64,000 nucleotides of DNA from JAADHI01 sp964451325 (lineage in GTDB: Bacteria; Nitrospirota; Nitrospiria; SBBL01; JAADHI01): positions 1 through 64,000 of the forward strand of contig CAYVHO010000010.1 in assembly GCA_964451325.1 (NCBI GenBank). The letters run 5' to 3'. A model generated the notes under the pieces. It made no database searches, was not told the DNA's origin, and saw only the letters and a program-made list of their open reading frames with translations. Below are positions 25,874 through 35,312 of the stretch, in pieces; within the stretch, counting starts at the first letter, position 1, and every line of letters starts with the position of its first letter. The position numbers and the translations under genes are program-made.

Positions 25874-28800
25874 CTATTGTGTTTTAAAAGTCCAAACCGC
25901 GCTTTGTGATACGCCCCCTCGTCCATCTTTTGCAATGACGGTCCAGAAATATTGGCTGTTCTTTTCCAGGTTTGAAACACGATAAATCTGATTCTTTGAA
26001 AGGCTTGTGCTCCCGCCACCGCCACCTGAGCTACAGGCGATTAGGAATGTTCCTGAGAGGAGTAGGAGAATCATGGAAAGCTTTTTCAAGCTTTTCCTTG
26101 TTTGTTCTTTTTGAGGCATTCGTCCGATGAAAACAATTCCAAAGACAAAGAGGCTCATGCCGAAACTTGCCAGCATTTTATTTTTTTTAAGGGAAAGCGC
26201 CACAACTTGAATCGGGTCACAATTCAAAGGGTTTGTTTCTCTGCAATAATAAAGATCGTAGCTGAGGGGGTCTCCGTCGGGATCATTCACGGGGGTCCAC
26301 TCAAAATCAAAAGAAGTTCCGACATTTTCCTGGGCATTGGCCGGAAAAAGTAATTGTGTTTTATCCGGGGGGTTATTTTGCGCCCCATCAAGTCCTGTTC
26401 CGCTGAGGCTCACGCTGACTTGGTTTTCATCGGGGTCGTCTGAAAATATTTTGAAGCTGGCGTTTGTCAGTCCTGTATCCAGGGGTGAAAACCGGATGCT
26501 GACAAGACAAGTGCTTGCGGGCGGGAGCATTTCTCCTGAACAGGCGTTATTTGTGATCGCAAAGGGAGCCGAAAGTGTTGACAGTGTACCAATACGCAAG
26601 TTGGCATTTCCTGTGTTTGAAATGTTGAGCGTCTCTTCGGAGGTGTTGCCCAAGGTGATGTTGCCAAAAGGGAGCTGGTGATCATTCGTGGGTGTGAGGC
26701 TGTCACTCACTGTAATATTGGGAAGCAAAGGCATGAGCCCTTGGCCGCTTAGATTCAGGATAACACTGCTTTCATCCGCATCATCTGAGGGAATGTCAAA
26801 ACTGTCGTTCGCGCTCATAGAAGCCGTAGGAGAAAAACGGATGACAAAGGTACATTGACTGGATGGTGCCAATAATTGTCCATCGCAGAGATTGTTCTGA
26901 AGGCTAAAGGGGGCAGAAAGCCCGTCGGATTGCGCGAGGGTTCCGATCTTGAGGTTGGCATTTCCCGTATTTAAAATAGTGACGGTCTGATCAGCGGTCG
27001 TGCCTTCTGTTTGATCGCCAAAGGCAATTTCCAGATCGTCAATGGGTGTAATGTTGTCAATGACGCGGATGTCCGGTGCAGGCAATGGTGAGCCTGTTCC
27101 GCTGACCGTGAAGGTCAGCGGGTTTTCATCGGGATCATTTGAGGGGATGTCAAAGCTGTCATTCTCATTTGTGAGGTTTGTGGGAGAAAAACGCAGATCG
27201 ACGGTACATTGTGATGCGGGACTTAAATTTTGCCCGGAGCACTTGTCATTGATGAGCGAAAAAGGCGCGATCAGTAGATCTGTGGACGCCAGCGTGCCTA
27301 AAACCAAGTTTGAGCCCCCGTCATTGCTGATGGTCAGACGCTGCGTGGAGGATGTGCCAATCGTCACCTGTGCAAATAGAATTTGCAGATCGTCAATGGG
27401 AACGAGACTGTCCGAGACGGTGATGTCCGTTTCGACCAGGGGGTGGCTAATTTTTAATAAAATGCCGTCACGGCTACCGCCACCATAGGTCCCTTGTACG
27501 GGATTGACCATTGGAAATAGGCTGGAATCCGTCCATCCCACGATATGGCTTGTCCCTTGAGCATCTACGGCAATGCCCGCACCAATTTGACTGCCTCCTG
27601 TGCCCAAATAAGTAGAATAGATGAGTGCCGTTCCGGCGGCATTGAGTTTTAAGGCAATGATATTTGTGTTTCCGGCCAGCATGTTTTGCATGGGCGTGAG
27701 GGTTGGAAAATCGCTCGATTGACTCCAGCCCGTAATGTAGATATTGTTAGAGGTATCCAGAGTGACGTCTTCCGGAACGTCATTGCGGATGCCCCCCAGG
27801 TAGGTCGCGTATTGCAGTGCATCCCCTGTGGCCTTGAGTTTGGCAATGAAAAAATCCTGATTGCCCTTTTTTGTGCTTTGCAGCGGAAGCACAGTCGGGA
27901 AGTCAAGCGACAGGGTTTCTCCGATGAGAATGACATTTCCAGAAGCCTCAAGGGCAAGCCCCGTCGCGGCGTCATTGTGGCTTCCCCCTAAATAACTTGA
28001 GTAGTGCCAGGCTGTGCCTGCAGGATTTATTTTTGTAATAAACGCATCAAAAAGCCCTCCGTTATTCTCTTGAAGGGCAGAGACCGTTGGGAAGTCGGTC
28101 GCATTTGTTTTTCCGGTGACATAGGCGGCACCTGTGGCATCCACCGCAATATCACGAGCAAAATCATCCCCGAATGTCCCATTGGCACTGCCGCCTAAAT
28201 AGGTCGAATAGTCCAGATAACTTCCAGAGGCATTTATTTTTGTGACAAAGGCATCTGAATATCCTGCCCGACTGCCTTGAATGGCTGCGGCCGTGGGAAA
28301 ATCCTGAGAGAGGGTTTCTCCGGTGAGATAAACTCCGCCTGCTGTATCTACGGCAATGCCTCGACCGTAGTCTTTCGAAAATCCCCCTAAATAAGTTGAA
28401 TATTCCAAGACGGTGCCGTCGGGGCCGAGTTTTGCGACAAAAACGTCCCATTCTCCGCCATTCTTACTTTGGATCGGAAGGGCGGTGGGAAAATCGACTG
28501 AATCCGTATGCCCGATCACATAGGCCGCGCCACTGGCATCAACGGCAATATCAATGGCAATGTCTTCGCCGCTACCGCCTAAGTAGGTGGCATACAGTAA
28601 GGTCGATGTTGCAAGATCAATTTTGGCCACAAACGCACTGCGTGTGCCTCCGGGGTGACTGCCCTGTAAGGGCGTTTTTAGCGGGAAATCGCTAGACCAG
28701 GTTTCACCTGCGATATAGGCATTGCCCGCATTATCCAGTACGATGGCCCAGGCAAAATCATTATTTGTGCCGCCCAGATAACTTGAGGTGTCTAGTGTCG

Positions 28801-29551
28801 GATCAATAATGAGTGGATATCTTTTGTCGTAAGTCCCTAATTGGAATCCGTAGCGGTGGAGGGGTTTGTGCTTGCCTGAGGCTTCTGCCAGCAACCTGAA
28901 TCGACTCCTGACTTCGACGCGTCTGCCTGAAATTTCCTGATAAACATAGGGTGGTTTTTGTCGCAAAAGCCCTTCTTTTAAAATGATTTCAAGTGTGCCG
29001 TTTTCTGAAAGTTTTAAGGCCTCAAGCCCTTCGTAAGCCAGTTGGATCTTGGAAGGATCTGCACCAGGGGCCACAATCAGGTCGTAGGCGAGTTGACCTT
29101 GATTTCCGTAGAAGCGCATGTCAATGCCATCGTAGATTTCTTCATAAAGAATGGAACGGTAGCTTGCAATGTCTTGATGCCAATTTTCTGGGCGATTTCC
29201 ATAAAAATAGCTCAGCGCTGCCTGTTGTTTGTCTTCGGGAAGCACAATCCCCCCTTTTTTAGCATTGAGGGGGAAGAGTCTGATCTCAGTATTTTGGGCC
29301 ATTTTTGGAAAATGGGTGAAGAGGGAGAGACCTTCTGTGGTGAAAAAGAGGCTGTGTTTTTCGCTGTGGCTGTAATATTTTATTTCGTCGGGGAATTGAC
29401 CCTGATTTTCAATAAAATAAAGGGGTATTTCCGCAGAGGGGTTTTTTGTCGGTGTCCCATTTGTTTTGGCAATGCTTTCTCTCACAGGCCCGACAAAAAG
29501 TAGAAGGCACAATGTGAAACAAAGCCCAATTTTTGCCATCATAAGGTCCAT
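25874..29551 (-). CDS. Giant SBBP-repeat beta-propeller surface protein with internal membrane insert
   Basis: This 1225-aa exported protein has a signal peptide (about 1-29) and a DUF7948-like N-domain (ENQGQFPDEIKYYSHSE). About nine SBBP repeats follow at 245-700, each like YSTYLGGS...GEDIAIDIAVD and DFPTA. Next come three choice-of-anchor-D/ASH-type Ig domains at about 715-1070 (FDIPSNDPDENPLTFTVSGTG and similar), then a fibronectin-III-like domain. That last domain is split at about 1122-1173 by two hydrophobic helices joined by a basic loop (EQTRKSLKKLS). The second helix ends in a lipobox-like FLIAC followed by SSGGGGGS. It probably faces the cell surface; ligand unknown. Confidence 0.82.
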   Translation of the reverse strand: MDLMMAKIGLCFTLCLLLFVGPVRESIAKTNGTPTKNPSAEIPLYFIENQGQFPDEIKYYSHSEKHSLFFTTEGLSLFTHFPKMAQNTEIRLFPLNAKKGGIVLPEDKQQAALSYFYGNRPENWHQDIASYRSILYEEIYDGIDMRFYGNQGQLAYDLIVAPGADPSKIQLAYEGLEALKLSENGTLEIILKEGLLRQKPPYVYQEISGRRVEVRSRFRLLAEASGKHKPLHRYGFQLGTYDKRYPLIIDPTLDTSSYLGGTNNDFAWAIVLDNAGNAYIAGETWSSDFPLKTPLQGSHPGGTRSAFVAKIDLATSTLLYATYLGGSGEDIAIDIAVDASGAAYVIGHTDSVDFPTALPIQSKNGGEWDVFVAKLGPDGTVLEYSTYLGGFSKDYGRGIAVDTAGGVYLTGETLSQDFPTAAAIQGSRAGYSDAFVTKINASGSYLDYSTYLGGSANGTFGDDFARDIAVDATGAAYVTGKTNATDFPTVSALQENNGGLFDAFITKINPAGTAWHYSSYLGGSHNDAATGLALEASGNVILIGETLSLDFPTVLPLQSTKKGNQDFFIAKLKATGDALQYATYLGGIRNDVPEDVTLDTSNNIYITGWSQSSDFPTLTPMQNMLAGNTNIIALKLNAAGTALIYSTYLGTGGSQIGAGIAVDAQGTSHIVGWTDSSLFPMVNPVQGTYGGGSRDGILLKISHPLVETDITVSDSLVPIDDLQILFAQVTIGTSSTQRLTISNDGGSNLVLGTLASTDLLIAPFSLINDKCSGQNLSPASQCTVDLRFSPTNLTNENDSFDIPSNDPDENPLTFTVSGTGSPLPAPDIRVIDNITPIDDLEIAFGDQTEGTTADQTVTILNTGNANLKIGTLAQSDGLSAPFSLQNNLCDGQLLAPSSQCTFVIRFSPTASMSANDSFDIPSDDADESSVILNLSGQGLMPLLPNITVSDSLTPTNDHQLPFGNITLGNTSEETLNISNTGNANLRIGTLSTLSAPFAITNNACSGEMLPPASTCLVSIRFSPLDTGLTNASFKIFSDDPDENQVSVSLSGTGLDGAQNNPPDKTQLLFPANAQENVGTSFDFEWTPVNDPDGDPLSYDLYYCRETNPLNCDPIQVVALSLKKNKMLASFGMSLFVFGIVFIGRMPQKEQTRKSLKKLSMILLLLSGTFLIACSSGGGGGSTSLSKNQIYRVSNLEKNSQYFWTVIAKDGRGGVSQSAVWTFKTQ

Positions 29552-29722
29552 TTTTAATCAACAATTCCTTTAGAATATTTGAATTTATTGAGACCAGGAT
29601 CTTTCCTTTTTATTGATAATCTATAGATTATATCATTTAACTGAAAGAATGCAGGGAAAGAAGGGATTAAGAGAGGTGAACAGGGATGCGAATCAATGCG
29701 AGCCAAAGGGGATCAAAGGCTT

Positions 29723-32269
29723 CTAAAATAGATCTAGGCCCTTGTAATTGAGGGGCTTCCCTTTGATGAAGAGGGCCGCAATCTTTTTTGCCTCAAGGGC
29801 GGGGCTAAAAATATGACCTTGAATAAAGTCACAGCCGATGGTGCGTAAAAAATTAAGCTGTTCCTCTGTTTCGACCCCTTCGGCGACCACTTCAATTCCC
29901 ATCTCGTGGGCCATGTAAACAATGGCTTTTGCGATGGCATTGTTGTTTTTGTTTCCAGGCAATCCCACGACAAAAGATCCATCTATTTTGAGGACATCAA
30001 TGGGCAAGCGGGCCAAATAGTTGAGGGAAGAATAACCCGTTCCAAAGTCGTCAATTGAAATCTTGAAACCGTGTGCACGGAGTTTTTTCAAATGGCGGAC
30101 GGTGGTTCGGATATTTTGAATGACAGCGCTTTCTGTGATTTCCACACCGATATTTTTTGGCGACAGTCCATATTTTTCCACAAGCGTTGTGAGATGTTTG
30201 CAAAGATCCAGGTGCTCAAAATCGACTGCCGAAATGTTGATGGATACACGCATGTCCTGAGTATTTTTTGTAGAGATTGATTTCATTTTTTGTATGAAGG
30301 CACAGACATTTTCGATCATCAGTTTGTCAATTTCAATGATCATGCCTTTTTCTTCCGCCAGTGGAATAAATTCCACGGGGCTAATAAAATGCCCATTTCC
30401 CTGGGGCCAGCGCACAAGGGCTTCCATCCCAGCGATGTGGCGATCTTTAAGTCGAATGATGGGCTGGTAATGTGTTTCTAATATCCCATTGTCCATGCCT
30501 TTTCTCAGGGCTTTTTCAAGCGCGACTTGTTTGAGGATTTTTTCGTTCAAGGAACTTGTAAAAAAATGAAAATTGTTTTTACCGGTTTCTTTGGCGTGGT
30601 ACATTGCAATATCCGCATTTTTGAGCAGGACTTCAGTCGAGTCCCCATTTTCGGGATATAAGGCAATGCCAATGCTGACGGAAGTGTAGATGATCTCGTT
30701 ACGGTGGATAAAGGGTTTTGAAATGGCTTTGACGATGCGGGCGGCGACTAAAGCGGCTTCTTCTTCCTCTTGAAGTTTGTGTAAAATAATTGTAAATTCG
30801 TCACCTCCCAAACGTGAAACCGTATCTCCCGAACGTGCCCCGATTTGAAGTCGTCGCGCCAACTCCTTGAGAAAAAGGTCTCCAAAGGAATGTCCTTTGC
30901 TGTCGTTGATGATTTTGAAATCATCCAAATCGATGTATAAAAGTGCAAAAATCGTATTGGCGCTTTTGGTATGTTTGATGGTTTGCCGGAGTCGGTCGTA
31001 AAAAAGCTGGCGGTTGGGTAGGCCAGTCAGGGCATCGTGGTAGGCCTTGTACTCAATTTTCTGCTCATTTTGTTTGATTTCAGTAATGTCGTAAAAAACA
31101 GCGGCGTATTGTGTGACCCGTTTTGAGGAATCCCGGATTTCGGTAATCGTGAGTCGTTCGGGGTAGACCTCGCCATTTTTTCGACGGTTCCAAATTTCAC
31201 CTTCCCAGCGCCCTTTTTCAAGGAGGGCTGACCACATTGCCTCATAAAATGTTTGATCGTGTTTTCCCGATCTCAGGATCGAGGGGTTTTTCCCGATGAC
31301 TTCTTTGGCACTGTATCCTGTTATTTCGGAAAATGCGGGATTAACGGACTGAATGACGGAATCGCAATCCGTAATCATGACCCCTTCTAGGATATTTTCA
31401 ATGACTTTTGCAGATAAGGCGAGTTTTTCATTGATGTGTTTTCGGTCGGTAATATCCTGAAGCGTTCCCGAAATTTTATAAGCGTCTCCTGAGTGATCCA
31501 GGTAGGACTTGCCCTGTGCTCGCACGATACGCTTGACCTGATCTCCTCCGAGCATGCGTAATTCAATATCGTAAGGAGTCTTCAGAAGTACCGCATCATC
31601 ATTTGCTTCACGGAAGAGATCCCGGTCTTCTTTATGGATCACCCAGAACATCCTTTCAAAAGATGGAGGGACTTCTTCAGGCTTAAATCCAAGGAGTTTG
31701 TAGATCTGTGCAGACCAGGCATGCCGTCCACTCAAAATTTCCCAAGTCCAGCTGCCGATACCCGAAATCTCCTGGGCCTCTGCCAAACTTTGTTCGCTGT
31801 TACGCAAGGCCTCTTCTGTCTGAATGCGACCTTGTTTTTCTCGATGTTTTTTTAAGACCCTTTCAAGGGTGTAGGGCAGAATTTCCGAATAATGACTTGA
31901 GCTGTCCTTGATGACATATTCATCAATGCCCATCTTGAGGGCTTTGACTGCGGTTTCTTCGTTTCCCGCACCCGTCAATAAAATCAGAGGAATCGGGGTC
32001 TTGTGGTCGATAAGATTTTTGCAAAGACCCAAACCGGAAATCCCTGGCAAACCATTATCGGTCATCATGACATCGAAGGTATCGGGGTTGTCTTCGAGGA
32101 TTTGTATTGCATCTTCTGCGCGATGGCAGGTGGTAATTTCACAAGAGAGATGGCTTTTATGAAAGGCCCGCTCAAACGAAATCCGGTCATGTTTGTTATC
32201 TTCGACCAGAAGAATACGTATTGTGCATTTGTTTTTATCCGAGTGCATTTTCAAGGTTTGGTAATTCAA
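29723..32269 (-). CDS. Response regulator with PAS, GGDEF and EAL domains
   Basis: The 848-aa cytosolic c-di-GMP enzyme has these domains in order: receiver (about 17-135, phosphoacceptor Asp in MMTDNGLPG), two PAS/PAC units (about 160-400), diguanylate cyclase with intact RLGGDEF near 488, and phosphodiesterase with intact EALVRW near 615 plus DDFGTGYSSL and EGVE. Both active sites look complete, so it may make and degrade c-di-GMP. The N-terminus overlaps the upstream response-regulator gene by up to 35 bases (start 32269 or 32248), so kinase, regulator and this protein form one phosphorelay operon. Confidence 0.92.
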   Translation of the reverse strand: MNYQTLKMHSDKNKCTIRILLVEDNKHDRISFERAFHKSHLSCEITTCHRAEDAIQILEDNPDTFDVMMTDNGLPGISGLGLCKNLIDHKTPIPLILLTGAGNEETAVKALKMGIDEYVIKDSSSHYSEILPYTLERVLKKHREKQGRIQTEEALRNSEQSLAEAQEISGIGSWTWEILSGRHAWSAQIYKLLGFKPEEVPPSFERMFWVIHKEDRDLFREANDDAVLLKTPYDIELRMLGGDQVKRIVRAQGKSYLDHSGDAYKISGTLQDITDRKHINEKLALSAKVIENILEGVMITDCDSVIQSVNPAFSEITGYSAKEVIGKNPSILRSGKHDQTFYEAMWSALLEKGRWEGEIWNRRKNGEVYPERLTITEIRDSSKRVTQYAAVFYDITEIKQNEQKIEYKAYHDALTGLPNRQLFYDRLRQTIKHTKSANTIFALLYIDLDDFKIINDSKGHSFGDLFLKELARRLQIGARSGDTVSRLGGDEFTIILHKLQEEEEAALVAARIVKAISKPFIHRNEIIYTSVSIGIALYPENGDSTEVLLKNADIAMYHAKETGKNNFHFFTSSLNEKILKQVALEKALRKGMDNGILETHYQPIIRLKDRHIAGMEALVRWPQGNGHFISPVEFIPLAEEKGMIIEIDKLMIENVCAFIQKMKSISTKNTQDMRVSINISAVDFEHLDLCKHLTTLVEKYGLSPKNIGVEITESAVIQNIRTTVRHLKKLRAHGFKISIDDFGTGYSSLNYLARLPIDVLKIDGSFVVGLPGNKNNNAIAKAIVYMAHEMGIEVVAEGVETEEQLNFLRTIGCDFIQGHIFSPALEAKKIAALFIKGKPLNYKGLDLF

Positions 32270-32690
32270 CCATTTCCCAAAAGAGGTTTATTGTTTTAAT
32301 TGCATGGGACAGGTTTTCAAATCCAACCGGTTTTTTAATATAGGCCGTCGCACCCAGGTCATAGCTGCGAACCCGATCTTCTTCTGCTTTTGATGTGGTT
32401 AAAATAATGACGGGCAAATTACAAAATTGGGGTTCTCCTCGGATTTGGTCTAAAACTTCATGTCCATTCATTTTGGGCATGTTAATGTCTAAGAGCAGAA
32501 TGCCGGGTTTTGGTGCTGATTTTGGCTCGGAATATTTTCCGCGTTGATAAAGGTAGTCGAGGCATTCCTCCCCGTCATTGACGACATAGAGCATGTTTGT
32601 AATCTTGTTTTCCTGCCAAGCGCGTCTTGTGGCGATGATGTCATGTTTGTTGTCCTCAGCCATGAGCGCGATAAAAGGGTTTTTTTCCAT
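32235..32690 (-). CDS. Single-domain response regulator (Rcp1-like)
   Basis: The 151-aa protein is a lone receiver domain. It has the acidic pair in MAEDNKHD, the phosphoacceptor Asp in LLLDINMPKMNG and the switch Thr and Lys in ILTTSK and YIKKPV. The loop with LDYLYQRGKY is typical of Rcp1-like regulators paired with phytochrome-type or related kinases. It lies 12 bp after the histidine kinase gene, and its end overlaps the GGDEF-EAL gene. It has no output domain and probably passes phosphate to, or competes with, the REC domain of the neighbour. Confidence 0.9.
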   Translation of the reverse strand: MEKNPFIALMAEDNKHDIIATRRAWQENKITNMLYVVNDGEECLDYLYQRGKYSEPKSAPKPGILLLDINMPKMNGHEVLDQIRGEPQFCNLPVIILTTSKAEEDRVRSYDLGATAYIKKPVGFENLSHAIKTINLFWEMVELPNLENALG

Positions 32691-32702
32691 ACTACTGCCT
32701 CC

Positions 32703-33755
32703 TTACTTTGTTTTTGGGATGGTAAGATAAAAGGTGCTGCCTTGATCGGGCACGGATTGCACATGCACGGACGATCCCAGTTTTGAGGCCGCTTTTGTAA
32801 CGGTGGCAAGCCCGATGCCTGTTCCTTCATACTCGGAATCTGCGTGCAATCTTTGAAAAGGCATAAATATTTTTTCAAAAAATCGCGCGTCCATCCCGAG
32901 GCCATTGTCTTTGACAAAAACTTCAAGCGTTTGTTTTCCATGATTCCCCTTTTTAGCCCATCCAAACTCAATGCGTTTTTTCAGGGCTTTATTGTATTTC
33001 AGGGCATTGGTCATTAAATTTTGAAAAATTTGGCGGAGCAGGGTGGGTTCTGCGGAAATCGTCGGCCAGTGTTTTTCGATGAGGATTTCCGTTTCTTTTG
33101 GCAGCGCCAAACCTTCAATGAGGGTATTTAGAAAGTCATACAAATCAATTTCTTTGAGTGTGACCTTTTTTCTCCCAATGCGAGAAAGTTGTAGTAGGTC
33201 TTCTAAAAAAGCTTCGCTTTGGCAAACCGCTTCGCCTAAACCTTCAAGATAGATCTCCTGGTCTTTTCCTAAGGTTCCCTTGAGATCTTTTTGTAAAAAA
33301 TCGGCATAATTGTGAATGGCTCTCAGTGGGGCTTTGAGGTCGTGTGAAACAACATAGGTAAATTCGTTCAATTCTTTATTGAGATGGCTTAAGTCGCGGA
33401 TGAGTTGCTCACGTTCATGATCGGTTTTTTTATAATGTCCAGCCAATGCGGTTGTGACCCAAATCGTAAACACCGCAAGAATACGATTTGAAACTTCAAT
33501 GGAAAATGTCCCTGCCTCAAAGGACATAAAAAAACCCAAAAAATTTAAAAATGTTCCCGTGATTGCCGTAATGATGGTGAAGGATTTTTTTGTGGACCAG
33601 AGGGAGATTAAAACCAAAATGACATAAAGTATACCGCCTGCTACACCACTTGGAGTAGAAATATCTAAAAGGAAAATCCCAATGGCAAAAACAACACAGA
33701 GCGCGCTGAGAATAATGATATTGTCATTCTTTGCCTCATCAGCCCCAGGATTCAT
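32703..33755 (-). CDS. Membrane sensor histidine kinase
   Basis: The 350-aa kinase has three to four hydrophobic helices in residues 10-100 (ILSALCVVFAIGIFLLD and following) with little periplasmic mass, then a short coiled linker. A HisKA domain follows with phospho-acceptor His in YVVSHDLKAPLRAI (near 137), then a HATPase domain with N-box NALKYNK, G1 VKDNGLGMD and G2 GTGIGLATV. It has no sensor domain beyond the membrane helices, so it may sense a membrane or redox state. It is first in the three-gene c-di-GMP signalling operon. Confidence 0.9.
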   Translation of the reverse strand: MNPGADEAKNDNIIILSALCVVFAIGIFLLDISTPSGVAGGILYVILVLISLWSTKKSFTIITAITGTFLNFLGFFMSFEAGTFSIEVSNRILAVFTIWVTTALAGHYKKTDHEREQLIRDLSHLNKELNEFTYVVSHDLKAPLRAIHNYADFLQKDLKGTLGKDQEIYLEGLGEAVCQSEAFLEDLLQLSRIGRKKVTLKEIDLYDFLNTLIEGLALPKETEILIEKHWPTISAEPTLLRQIFQNLMTNALKYNKALKKRIEFGWAKKGNHGKQTLEVFVKDNGLGMDARFFEKIFMPFQRLHADSEYEGTGIGLATVTKAASKLGSSVHVQSVPDQGSTFYLTIPKTK

Positions 33756-33953
33756 CTTGATCGCAGTCCTTGTTTGTTTATAAAGTCCGAATAGAACAGC
33801 AGGGGCTTCACCTGCCTACAGCAAGACTGCCCCCATCAATCAAATGTACCGTAAGCCCTAAAAGCTGGCAAGGCGATTTACATCATGTTTTCTAAGGTTT
33901 AGAGGTTTTATTCATTCTTCGGATTGCCTGTTTCCCTCTGGCCCGTTTTTCCT

Positions 33954-33959
33954 TATAAT
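33954..33959 (+). promoter_or_regulatory. Isolated -10 element before the lhr remnant
   Basis: A perfect TATAAT sits seven bases before the ATG of the lhr remnant (33966), with no good -35. A transcript from here would be leaderless or nearly so. Confidence 0.35.
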
Positions 33960-33965
33960 CGAACG

Positions 33966-34422
33966 ATGTTGCGCGCATCGTTTCATCCGATTATTGCCCG
34001 CTGGTTTTGCGAGCGTTTTGAAAAACCGACCGAGGCCCAGGTGGCGGGCTGGCCTGCCATCTTAAAAAATCAAGACACGCAAAACTACAGGGTTTTGAGA
34101 TGCCTGCGATTGTTTGGGAGCGTGTTAAAATTGGCGCGACAAAAAATGCAAGCCGCATTTTGCCTTGCCGGAAGTGGTGCCACTTTTAAGACAAAAGCGT
34201 GAGGGTGCAAAAGACCCATTGACTTTTATCTCTGCAAGTGACCCAATGAACCTGGTTGGTATTCTCACCCCCGGGCCGAAGGTTAAGGCCGCTGCATCCA
34301 ATGTGCTGGCCTACTTGGGAGGGAGGTATGTTGGAAGTCGCCAGGGCAAAACAACTTGGATTGATCCTGCGCTTGATGAAAAAATCCAGGCAAAGTTTTC
34401 AGGGGGTTTAATCCGATTTTGA
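33966..34422 (+). pseudogene. Decayed Lhr-type DEAD/DEAH helicase
   Basis: Two ends of an Lhr helicase remain. The N-terminal piece (33978-34065) reads FHPIIARWF...KPTEAQVAGWPAI, the family opening just before the Walker A. The C-terminal piece (34162-34422, another frame) reads LPEVVPLLRQKREGAKDPLT...DPMNLVGILTPGPKV and ends normally at 34422. The several-thousand-base centre, including all helicase motifs, is missing, and the pieces are out of frame. The deletion leaves no doubt that the gene is dead. The remaining promoter-like TATAAT is close to the ATG. Confidence 0.8.
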
Positions 34423-34556
34423 GCGTTTCATTGCCTTATGGTGTTCGAAAACACACTTCAGATTACACCTCAAAACGGGCGCTTCGACCACGCGGTGGCT
34501 GCGATTAAAATAGGCCAAGCCTAAGTTTTTTATTTTAATACAATAAAAGGGATGAT

Positions 34557-35309
34557 ATGCCAAAAAAGTATTATGTTGTTTGGGTGGGACGCAAGACGGG
34601 TATTTTTACAACTTGGCCGGATTGTAAAAAACAAGTCGAACAATTTCCGCAAGCAAAATATAAATCATTCCCAACAAAGCCCGCAGCAGATGCTGCTTAT
34701 TCAGCGGGTTGGGGTACAGGGTTGAACAAGGCCCGTAAATCTTTGTCTGTTGCGAAGCCTGCCGATGTTCTCCCAACTTCAAATAAACAATTTGATCTTA
34801 GCATTTATTGTGATGGCGGTTGTGAACCCAATCCAGGAAAAGCAGGTTCGGGGGTTGCGGTGTATCAAAAGGGTATTTTAAGCGCACTTTGGTACGGGCT
34901 TTACAACGCAAATGGCACAAACAATACCGCGGAACTTAATGCCTTGCATCAATCCTTGCTGATTGCGAAAAAAAATGTTGATGCGGGGTTTAAGATTCAA
35001 ATTCTTTGTGATTCACAATATTCGATCAATTGCATTACGCTGTGGGCCTATGCTTGGAAAAAAAAGGGCTGGAAGCGAAAAACCGCGGGCGATATCAAAA
35101 ATCTGGAACTGATTCAAAAAGCCCATGTTTTGTATGAACAAATAAAAAATCATATTGATGTTTCTCATGTAAAAGCCCATATCGGGATTGAAGGCAATGA
35201 GCTTGCAGATCGTATGTCTATCTTTGCGATTGATCAAAAAAATGTTGATTTTTGTCAGTATTCAAAAGCGCTCGATATTCCAAGTATCCTCAGTTTGAGA
35301 ACGGGTTAA
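34557..35309 (+). CDS. rnhA: Ribonuclease HI with viroplasmin-like N-terminal domain
   Basis: The 250-aa protein starts with a caulimovirus-viroplasmin-type hybrid-binding module (about 1-50: YYVVWVGRKTGIFTTW, KYKSFPTKPAADAAY). A linker follows, then an RNase H1 domain (about 75-235). Catalytic residues are visible: Asp in IYCDGGCEPNPGKAG, Glu in NTAELNAL, Asp in ILCDSQYSINC and Asp in GNELADRMS. It removes RNA from RNA-DNA hybrids. This two-domain layout is widespread in bacteria and eukaryotes. It starts a small run with the pentapeptide and VOC genes, separated by only a few bases. Confidence 0.93.
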   Translation: MPKKYYVVWVGRKTGIFTTWPDCKKQVEQFPQAKYKSFPTKPAADAAYSAGWGTGLNKARKSLSVAKPADVLPTSNKQFDLSIYCDGGCEPNPGKAGSGVAVYQKGILSALWYGLYNANGTNNTAELNALHQSLLIAKKNVDAGFKIQILCDSQYSINCITLWAYAWKKKGWKRKTAGDIKNLELIQKAHVLYEQIKNHIDVSHVKAHIGIEGNELADRMSIFAIDQKNVDFCQYSKALDIPSILSLRTG

Positions 35310-35312
35310 AAA

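Noticed and set aside
27600..28800. Regular repeats resembling a CRISPR or satellite array
   Set aside because: They are the coding repeats of the SBBP beta-propeller domain; spacing follows codons and the repeats diverge.
29600..29660. TATAAT-like motif upstream of the SBBP gene
   Set aside because: On the minus strand TATAAT is present but no convincing -35 stands at proper distance, and the region is A+T rich.
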